Source of the DNA: Spartobacteria bacterium
GTDB lineage: Bacteria > Verrucomicrobiota > Verrucomicrobiae > Chthoniobacterales > UBA6821
Direction of reading: 5' to 3'
DNA length: 5,089 nucleotides
Assembly: GCA_003136515.1 (NCBI GenBank)
Contig: PLEU01000050.1
Span: forward strand, 1 to 5,089
Numbering within the stretch: position 1 is the first letter of the stretch; the number at the start of each line of letters is the position of its first letter. The translations under genes were made by a program, and so were the position numbers. This document shows, piece by piece, positions 1 to 5,089 of the stretch. The notes under the pieces were generated by a model. The model was given only the letters and a program-made list of their open reading frames with translations, was not told the origin of the DNA and searched no databases.

Positions 1-27
1 TTAATTAGTCTAATTATTATCGGATGA

Positions 28-186
28 TTATATATTGGAATTGTAAACACAATAGCTTATCTAATTACTATTTTAATTACTAAAAGATCAGATGCTTTAC
101 TCCTATCAGAAGTGTCAACTGGTAAAGTGCTGAAAGTGGAAGACATCGATGTTCCTAATTCATGGGATGATTTGGATGAGTTGTGA
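28..186 (+). other. Possible 3' remnant of an unidentified gene (open frame without a start)
   Basis: After an in-frame TGA at 25-27 this frame stays open for 52 codons and ends in TGA TGA TAA (184-192). It has no ATG, GTG or TTG start near its beginning. The first third is AT-rich and hydrophobic (YIGIVNTIAYLITILIT). The second part reads like real coding sequence, mixed and acidic, ending in VPNSWDDLDEL. Such an acidic, Trp-containing tail resembles the ends of some small antitoxin-like proteins, but I cannot assign a family. Base composition is far lower in G+C than the downstream gene. It could be the degraded end of an older gene or chance openness in AT-rich DNA. Confidence 0.2.
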
Positions 187-300
187 TGATAAATCTTTAA
201 GAACGTTCCCGTTTCAAGAGATCGTTGGGATAGTTGCCAACGTCTATATCCCTGAGCTAAATTATAACTCACCTCTCGATTTATATCTCCCATTGTATCC
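187..300 (+). promoter_or_regulatory. Leader region of the GH29-like gene; no clear ribosome binding site
   Basis: This stretch separates the start-less frame from the ATG at 301 and should contain the promoter of the downstream gene. The best sigma70-like pair I can find is TTGCCA (234-239) and TAAATT (258-263), 18 bases apart. The -10 match is poor, so this is only a candidate. The bases before the start (CTCCCATTGTATCC) contain no purine-rich Shine-Dalgarno sequence. Initiation may be SD-independent, which is common in Verrucomicrobia and related phyla. No riboswitch or strong hairpin is evident. Confidence 0.25.
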
Positions 301-3225
301 ATGAGTATACTCCATAAAGCAGCTGCCACAGCCGTTCTAGGCCTCTTTATGGCCACAAACGCACTAGCCGCAAACCTGATCAAAAACGGCTCCTTTGAGT
401 CTCCGAGCCTCGGAAGCACCTATGCGACCTACCCTGCAGGAAGCACTAATCTTACGGCATGGACGGTCGATGCCACACCCGCCGATGGTGTACAACTATT
501 CTCAGCGGCCAATGAAGTCGCTTTTGGAATTCCCAACAATGGCACCCAGGTGCTGCAACTCACGGGTGGCCCAGCTAACCAGTATTTAGCCGGAGGTGGT
601 ATCAGGCAGACCATCACCACGCCGCCGAGCCAGATCTACACCGTTAGCCTTGATGTGGCCTCGCGCAACGGCAATCCGGCGAGCGGCAACTTCAGTTTCG
701 GCGGAGAGAACCACGCCATTACCTCTAGCAGTCAGACCTTCACGAACCTGACTTGGCAAGTCACTGCGACGAATACGAGCTCGGTGATTGATATTACTGG
801 AAGCACCTCCTCGGCCAGCGTCCAATTGATCATAGATAATGTGAGTGTGTCGCCGCCAGGGGGGCAGGTAAGTACCGAAACTTCCACGGCCGCGGCTTCC
901 CCTAACTCAATCCCGGCGAACGGCACGACTACCGTCACGGTCAATTTACAGGATACTAACGGCAATCCGGTCTCAGGCAAGACTGTCTCACTGACCTCCA
1001 GCCGGGGAGTTGTGGATGCAATTTCGGCGGCATCGGGGCCTTCAAGTGCGTCAGGGGTCGTGACCTTTACCGTGCATTCCACTTCGCCGGGTACAGCGGT
1101 TTTCAGCGCCACCGATGTGACTGACAGTCTCACCGTCAGATCAACCGCCGCAGTTTTTGTTTATGACGCGGGAGCGAAAGGCCCACAGGCAACACCGAAC
1201 CCCATTGTCTTCGACCAAACCGCCACGAATGACAATCTCTTCGTCCTAATGGCCGCCGCTTCAGAATACAGTTCCGATTTAACATTCTTTCAAAACGGAC
1301 CTTCCGCTTATCCGAAGCATTTCTGGATCAACAACTGGAGCAACGGCACCAATGACTTTTTCAAGTGGAATGTGGCGTTGACCGCCGGGGCGCTTTACCA
1401 TGTCTATGCCAAGCTCAGCGCCGGTGCGGCCGTGCCGCTCCAGTTGAGTATCGCGGGTACCAATACGGTGCTTGATTTCACAACGCGCAACATTGGGTGG
1501 GATAAGCTCGATTGTGGTACTATCAATATTCCTAGCGGCACGAACCAGTTAGTCCTTAGGAAAAATACCAGCGATACATCACATGTGTTATCCCTCAAAT
1601 CTCTCGAACTGATCCGAGAGTCGGATTTGCCAGCCTATCAGCAACGCGTGGCCAATTTTAAGGCGGATACAACTTGGCTGAGCCAGTCCAAGTATGGACT
1701 AATGACCCAATTCGGTGCGTGGGGCTACCCTCCCACTGGACCGCAGCCCTCCTTGCAGGACATGGCCAATGGATTCAATGTGAATAGTTTTGTCAATCTG
1801 GTCACCAATGCCGGCTGCAAATATGTCATCTTTTCAATCACCTGGTGGAACTACCAGATGCTCGCCCCTATTGAATCTGTGGACCATATTGCTGTGGGGG
1901 ACACGAACGTCACCTCGAGCCGGGACGTTATCGGAGAACTGGCCACCGCACTCCATGCCGCTGGCGTCCGCTTCATGCTCTATTATCATTGCGGCTCGGA
2001 CAATCAGAGTCCAGGGGGATACGAAAGCACAGCCTGGTGGAAGGCTCAAGAGTTCCCTGAACCAAGCTTTACCGACCGAGGTGTTGGTGATCGGAGCATC
2101 TTTTTTACCAATTGGTGCAAGGTGATTACCGAGATAGGAAACCGTTATGGTACCAATCTGGACGGCTGGTTCATTGACGATGGCATGGTGTATTATCCGG
2201 CTCCTTTCGAGAAATTGGGGGAGGCTGCCAGAGCGGGTAATCCCAAACGCTTGGTCTGCTATAATTCCTGGATTGCCACTGAATATACTGATTTTCAAGA
2301 TGTGTTTATGGGCGAGAATTCTCAGGGTCAGAGCCAATTCGGCAGCACTGCGGTCGGAGGCACCGGTATTTTTACTAACGGGCCGCAGGTAGGCTTGTTG
2401 CAGCATGGCATGTTCACGATGGAGCAGGACTGGGGGATCCACCAGGCCAACCAGCCCATCACAACCCAGATCACGCCAAGCCAAGCCATCGGGTGGGTAA
2501 AAAGTGCCAGTTCGCGAGGTGTGCCACTATCCTTTAACATGATGCTGTGGTCGGACATGACCTACTCGACCAATTCCTTGAATGTGCTCTTGAATCTAAA
2601 GAGCGCTATTTATGGGGGAGGGGCTGCCAGCTTGTCGTCCAATAATTTGGTGGTGAACGGCACCTTTGGAACACCCGTTGTTTCTTCCGGGAGCACCAAT
2701 TTTACGGCTGGCAGTACGGCGATATACGGTTGGAAGGTTGATACTGCCCCCACAGACGGGGTCCAACTTGGCGCGGAAGGCACATTTGGCCCTGACAATG
2801 GTTCCCAGAACTTGCAACTAACTGGTGGAGGGAGTGGCGATGGCACTTATTCGAGGGGTGGAGGGATTTCGCAGACGATTGCCACAACCCCCGGCGCGAC
2901 TTACACCGTCATCATTGATGTCGCCTCGCGACAAGGCAATGCAATCACCGGTAATTTCAGTTTCGGCGGACAGAACCATGCTATTAGCGTCAACAGCCCA
3001 GTTTTTACGACCCTGACATGGAAAGCCATCGCAACCGGAAGCAATACCCACATCAACGTCACGGGCTCTACCAACTCTGCCAGTACTCAGTTGCTAATTG
3101 ATAATGTGAGCGTGACGCCATTTCGCGTTCCAGACGGCACGACTCAACCCACTTCGCCCCCACTAAGTTACCAATTGCACTTAGCGAAACGGTTTGCATT
3201 CGTTAGTTCAAAATCGAGCGAGTAA
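301..3225 (+). CDS. Secreted multidomain GH29-like (alpha-L-fucosidase-related) glycoside hydrolase with DUF642 and Ig modules
   Basis: This is an exported 974-residue protein, probably acting on an extracellular polysaccharide. Residues 1-23 form a signal peptide with likely cleavage after NALA. Residues 24-185 are a DUF642-like beta-sandwich. Residues 190-287 are a Big_1/invasin-type Ig domain (SPNSIPANGTTTVTV, DTNGNPVSGKTVSLTS). Residues 288-440 look like a further carbohydrate-binding-like beta-sandwich. Residues 445-772 resemble the GH29 barrel: W-x5-YGL, NVNSFVNLVTNAGCKYVIF, RDVIGELATALHAAGVRFMLYY and DGWFIDDG. D626 aligns with the GH29 nucleophile. The GH29 motif KHHDGF is TWWNYQ here (W515-W516), and the early His-Trp is Q470-F471, so the fucose-binding site is not conserved. 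Residues 781-941 repeat the DUF642-like module. The last 33 residues show no LPXTG, PEP-CTERM or membrane anchor. ATG 301 is the only good start, because an in-frame TAA lies at 265. Family membership is moderately sure; the substrate is unknown. Confidence 0.85.
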   Translation: MSILHKAAATAVLGLFMATNALAANLIKNGSFESPSLGSTYATYPAGSTNLTAWTVDATPADGVQLFSAANEVAFGIPNNGTQVLQLTGGPANQYLAGGGIRQTITTPPSQIYTVSLDVASRNGNPASGNFSFGGENHAITSSSQTFTNLTWQVTATNTSSVIDITGSTSSASVQLIIDNVSVSPPGGQVSTETSTAAASPNSIPANGTTTVTVNLQDTNGNPVSGKTVSLTSSRGVVDAISAASGPSSASGVVTFTVHSTSPGTAVFSATDVTDSLTVRSTAAVFVYDAGAKGPQATPNPIVFDQTATNDNLFVLMAAASEYSSDLTFFQNGPSAYPKHFWINNWSNGTNDFFKWNVALTAGALYHVYAKLSAGAAVPLQLSIAGTNTVLDFTTRNIGWDKLDCGTINIPSGTNQLVLRKNTSDTSHVLSLKSLELIRESDLPAYQQRVANFKADTTWLSQSKYGLMTQFGAWGYPPTGPQPSLQDMANGFNVNSFVNLVTNAGCKYVIFSITWWNYQMLAPIESVDHIAVGDTNVTSSRDVIGELATALHAAGVRFMLYYHCGSDNQSPGGYESTAWWKAQEFPEPSFTDRGVGDRSIFFTNWCKVITEIGNRYGTNLDGWFIDDGMVYYPAPFEKLGEAARAGNPKRLVCYNSWIATEYTDFQDVFMGENSQGQSQFGSTAVGGTGIFTNGPQVGLLQHGMFTMEQDWGIHQANQPITTQITPSQAIGWVKSASSRGVPLSFNMMLWSDMTYSTNSLNVLLNLKSAIYGGGAASLSSNNLVVNGTFGTPVVSSGSTNFTAGSTAIYGWKVDTAPTDGVQLGAEGTFGPDNGSQNLQLTGGGSGDGTYSRGGGISQTIATTPGATYTVIIDVASRQGNAITGNFSFGGQNHAISVNSPVFTTLTWKAIATGSNTHINVTGSTNSASTQLLIDNVSVTPFRVPDGTTQPTSPPLSYQLHLAKRFAFVSSKSSE
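370..855 (+). repeat. DUF642-like module, copy 1 (N-terminal)
   Basis: This encodes residues 24-185 of the large secreted protein. It starts NLIKNGSFESP and ends IDNVSVSP, the usual opening and closing signatures of DUF642-type galactose-binding-fold domains. The internal motifs DVASRNGN and GNFSFGGENHAI recur almost unchanged in copy 2. The DNA shares an identical 15-base stretch, TTCAGTTTCGGCGGA, at 691-705 here and 2956-2970 in copy 2. The module probably binds cell-wall or matrix glycans; this is inferred from the family. Confidence 0.7.
2641..3123 (+). repeat. DUF642-like module, copy 2 (C-terminal)
   Basis: This encodes residues 781-941, beginning NNLVVNGTFGTP and ending IDNVSVTP. It matches copy 1 along its whole length, including LQLTGG, GGGI.QTI, YTV..DVASR.GN, GNFSFGG.NHAI, LTW and TGST.SAS.QL. 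It carries a glycine-rich insert (GGGSGDGTYSRGGG, residues 842-855) where copy 1 has GGPANQYLAGGG. The two copies bracket the Ig and catalytic parts of the protein. They therefore arose by duplication within the gene or by recruitment of a close paralogue. Confidence 0.7.
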
Positions 3226-3233
3226 AACTCTTC

Positions 3234-3725
3234 ATGAAATCGCTTCTGATATCAGCTGCTATTTTGATCGGTTTTATTTCATCAGTCATTGCCGACAGTG
3301 AGAAATTTGCTGTTACTCCGGAATCACTTAATCAAGGTGGTTGCCAGTTCTCTGTTAACACTAATTCTGTTCAAGACGGCGTAGCCTTTCATGTAGTTAT
3401 TAAAAAAAGTCGAAGCGATATTTATTCTGATTAGAGCGCTGCTTTAGACACGGTCACACAAAAACAAGTACCAGCAGGAGAAAGTGAAGAGTCAATCGGG
3501 CCTGTTAAACAGACTGTACTCGTCATGTTAAAAAAGGAGAATCGAGCCTGGACGGCTGATTTCAGGGTCTCACACGATTTGCTAAAGAACCAAGAAATCT
3601 CATTTGTTTTTAGCGACATTGGACACTTGAAAGCAAAAGGGAAAATGATCGAGATGCCATCGGTAGAATTTATGTGCTTAGGTTACAGGATTTTACTAAA
3701 CCCAAATTTTGCATTAGAGGTTTGA
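3234..3725 (+). pseudogene. Broken small secreted protein: internal TAG stop and 3' truncation by an IS
   Basis: I do not recognise this family. The start at 3234 gives a clean signal peptide (MKSLLISAAILIGFISSVIA) followed by DSEKFAVTPESL, so the protein was exported. Translation would stop at TAG 3432-3434 after 66 residues. Beyond it the same frame is open for another 96 codons with protein-like content (ENRAWTADFRVSHDLLKNQ, ISFVFSDIGHLKAKGK), which shows a single former gene of more than 155 codons. Host sequence ends at 3700. The final codons (PNFALEV, then TGA at 3723-3725) lie inside the left end of the insertion sequence, so the true C-terminus is lost. It starts 8 bases after the GH29-like gene, which suggests a shared transcript. 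No convincing Shine-Dalgarno sequence precedes it. The frame probably formed a small beta-rich envelope or secreted protein, but its role is unknown. Confidence 0.75.
3701..3717 (+). repeat. Left terminal inverted repeat of the IS
   Basis: The sequence CCCAAATTTTGCATTAG matches the reverse complement of 5073-5089 (CCCAGATTTTTCGATAG) at 13 of 17 positions, with the outer four bases identical. It overlaps the transposase stop codon (TAA on the minus strand, 3714-3716). It also supplies the last codons of the truncated host reading frame. Confidence 0.8.
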
Positions 3726-5039
3726 AAATTGGGTAAAAGGAGGGGCGAGGGAGTCAGCTTTTGAGAAGAGACCGTCGAGCCAGGGACGTTTTTTTTGGGA
3801 GAGGGCTATTTTGAGGATGCGTTTACGGGAGTGATTGGTGATCCAAGCTCCTAATGCAAAGCATTTGACCCTGAGGGTAGCCAAGGTGGGTTGGTTGGAG
3901 GATTGGAGCACGAGTTGACGGAAGAGGCTCATGAGGTTGTAAGCGAGGATAGCGAAGCGGAAGGCGGCCTCTGTTCCCCAGAAGTTCTTCAAATGGAAGC
4001 CCTCGATGCCGAAGTCGTATTTGAGCTCCTTGATGCGGTTTTCGGCATCTCCCCGATCACGGTAGAGACACCAGACGGCGGAGGCAGGAAGCTCTAGGCT
4101 GGTGAAGTAGGCGCTGTAGCGATAGCGGGAATCGATAGCCTCGTCCTCCCAGATCTCGAGTTGGCGTCCGGTAGACAGGGGTAAACGACCCACATCCTTG
4201 CGCATGAGTATGAGTCTACGCTCTTTGCCTTTGGAACTGAAGGCATGCTGAGTCTCACAGACTTCCACTCCGTCCTTGAGCTTGAACCAGCGGGCCGATC
4301 GCACCTTGGCTTTGATGCCGGCATGGAATCGGGCGGCAACGATGAAGGCAACTTCATTGCACTCAAAATACCCCATCATCTTCTCGCTGCAAAAGCCGCT
4401 ATCGGCTCGAATCAGGCCGATACGATCCCGTCCAAGGATGCCGAAGGTCTCTGCAAGAAAATGCTCCACAGAAGAGCTAGCTCCGGTGTTGCCGGGACGC
4501 AGCCACGCATTGGCCACCATCCGGGGCTCCGCCACAAACGCTAGCAGCGGATGGTGTGATCCCCGTCCAGGCTTGCCAGGATTATATCCCCGAGCAACAC
4601 CCTGCTGGCTCCCGTAACGCACAATCACCGAGCTATCCACATCAAGAGTCATCTTCTTCAAGGGAATGCCATCCATGAAACGCTGCTGCAATGCAGGAAA
4701 AACGGCCTGATTACGCGCTTGGCTGAACTTGTTGAAAAACCTCCCGTAGCTACTTCCAGAAGGCGTTTGCTTCCATCCAAAGAGTGCTTTGAGCGTGTCG
4801 TCATGCCGTAACACCTCGGTATGACTCATCCGGTAGCATCCCATCCAGACGTTCACCAGATAGCTCTCCACCACTAATCGGGGATCATACCCACGGTTGC
4901 TTCCTGGTTCAGGCAAGACCAGCGCCCCCAAATGTCCACTCACCCCACTGCGCTCTAATACCTCCTTCATCAGCCTCATCCCTCCCCATGCCGTTACCTT
5001 CTCGTCGCTGTACCGGATCTCGTATTGCGGGCTCACCAT
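3714..5039 (-). CDS. IS1380-type DDE transposase
   Basis: This 441-residue transposase of the IS4/IS1380 superfamily should cut and rejoin the element's ends. The RNase H-like catalytic triad is visible. The first Asp lies in TLDVDSS (D133 or D135), the second in RADSGF (D213), and the Glu is E333. E333 sits in a perfect Y-x2-R-x3-E-x6-K signature (Y326, R329, E333, K340). IS1380-like context follows: GFHLKNFWGTEAAFRFAI and LAYNLMSLFRQ. The N-terminus (YEIRYSDEKVTAWGGMRLM) also matches the family's usual opening. The start at 5037-5039 is supported by an AAGGA motif 11 bases upstream. The frame is intact and no key residue is missing, so the enzyme is probably active. The stop codon lies inside the left inverted repeat. 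Confidence 0.93.
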   Translation of the reverse strand: MVSPQYEIRYSDEKVTAWGGMRLMKEVLERSGVSGHLGALVLPEPGSNRGYDPRLVVESYLVNVWMGCYRMSHTEVLRHDDTLKALFGWKQTPSGSSYGRFFNKFSQARNQAVFPALQQRFMDGIPLKKMTLDVDSSVIVRYGSQQGVARGYNPGKPGRGSHHPLLAFVAEPRMVANAWLRPGNTGASSSVEHFLAETFGILGRDRIGLIRADSGFCSEKMMGYFECNEVAFIVAARFHAGIKAKVRSARWFKLKDGVEVCETQHAFSSKGKERRLILMRKDVGRLPLSTGRQLEIWEDEAIDSRYRYSAYFTSLELPASAVWCLYRDRGDAENRIKELKYDFGIEGFHLKNFWGTEAAFRFAILAYNLMSLFRQLVLQSSNQPTLATLRVKCFALGAWITNHSRKRILKIALSQKKRPWLDGLFSKADSLAPPFTQFSNL

Positions 5040-5050
5040 ATTGGTGATCT

Positions 5051-5055
5051 TCCTT
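5051..5055 (-). promoter_or_regulatory. Ribosome binding site of the transposase
   Basis: The minus strand reads AAGGA here, 11 bases before the ATG at 5039. This supports that start codon. It contrasts with the two host genes in the window, which lack a clear Shine-Dalgarno sequence. Confidence 0.55.
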
Positions 5056-5072
5056 ACTCTGTTATCTCATGC

Positions 5073-5089
5073 CTATCGAAAAATCTGGG
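5073..5089 (-). repeat. Right terminal inverted repeat of the IS
   Basis: Read on the minus strand this is CCCAGATTTTTCGATAG, pairing with the left end at 13 of 17 positions. Its outermost base is the last base of the window. No flanking host sequence is present on this side. Confidence 0.75.

Larger units (their letters stand above)
3701..5089 (-). mobile_element. Complete IS1380-type insertion sequence (1389 bp)
   Basis: The element is bounded by imperfect 17-base terminal inverted repeats (3701-3717 and 5073-5089) that both begin CCCA at the outer edge. It carries one transposase on the minus strand that fills almost its whole length. Family assignment rests on the transposase signature and the CC-beginning ends, both typical of IS1380. 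It is inserted into the small secreted-protein gene, in the opposite orientation. IS1380 elements usually duplicate 4 bases of target. The left flank would be TAAA (3697-3700), but the right flank lies outside the window. Confidence 0.85.

Noticed and set aside
184..200. Toxin-antitoxin style TGATG overlap
   Set aside because: The ATG opens only four sense codons before TAA, and neither frame shows a recognisable toxin or antitoxin family.
149..304. Small plus-strand frame starting ATG at 149 and ending TGA at 302-304
   Set aside because: It is 51 codons with no ribosome site and no recognisable motif. It overlaps both the start-less frame and the start of the large gene. It was probably left open by chance.
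57..419. 120-codon open frame on the minus strand across the start of the GH29-like gene
   Set aside because: It overlaps the signal-peptide region antisense, shows no recognisable domain, and spans two regions of very different composition. It is best explained as a shadow frame.
1834..2484. 216-codon open frame on the minus strand inside the GH29-like gene
   Set aside because: It lies wholly antisense to a region with clear catalytic-domain motifs and has no family signature of its own.
3432..3434. TAG read as pyrrolysine or otherwise recoded
   Set aside because: Nothing in the window supports recoding machinery or a recoding element. The gene is also disrupted by an IS, so a simple nonsense mutation is the better explanation.
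3789..3796. Run of eight A residues in the transposase message, a possible frameshift site
   Set aside because: The transposase is one intact frame through the run and IS1380 elements need no frameshift. The alternative frames give no meaningful extension.
1..5089. CRISPR array, tRNA, rRNA or defence-system genes
   Set aside because: No regularly spaced direct repeats, cloverleaf-like segments or recognisable defence proteins were found on either strand.

Overview
The window has three parts: a large secreted carbohydrate-active protein gene, a small secreted-protein gene that has been broken, and an insertion sequence that ends at the last base. The style of the large gene fits a polysaccharide-degrading bacterium of the Verrucomicrobia/Planctomycetes type, perhaps a soil verrucomicrobium. 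That style is a signal peptide, repeated beta-sandwich modules, an invasin-type Ig domain, a GH29-like barrel and no clear Shine-Dalgarno sequence. The taxonomic suggestion is inference from architecture and was not tested by any search.

Bases 1-300 are AT-rich; bases 1-120 are only about 25% G+C by hand count. They hold no convincing intact gene. One reading frame (28-186) has no start codon and could be the tail of a lost or degraded gene. The rest is leader for the next gene.

Bases 301-3225 encode a 974-residue exported protein. In order it has a signal peptide, a DUF642-like beta-sandwich, a Big_1-type Ig domain, a second carbohydrate-binding-like sandwich, a barrel related to alpha-L-fucosidases (GH29), and a second DUF642-like copy. 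The fold signals of GH29 and a nucleophile-position Asp are present. The usual fucose-binding residues are replaced: the His-His of the KHHDGF motif is Trp-Trp. Fucosidase activity should therefore not be assumed.

Bases 3234-3700 begin 8 bases after that gene, on the same strand, and encode a small secreted protein of unknown function. Its frame is cut by an internal TAG (3432-3434), reopens in the same frame, and is then cut off by the insertion sequence. The last seven full codons of the apparent ORF come from the element. This is a pseudogene.

Bases 3701-5089 are one complete IS1380-type insertion sequence on the minus strand. It has imperfect 17-base terminal inverted repeats (13/17 identical) and one 441-residue DDE transposase with an intact YREK signature. 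The window stops exactly at the outer base of the right repeat, so the far flank, the target-site duplication and the rest of the interrupted gene are not visible. I found no CRISPR array, tRNA, rRNA, or defence or biosynthetic system.
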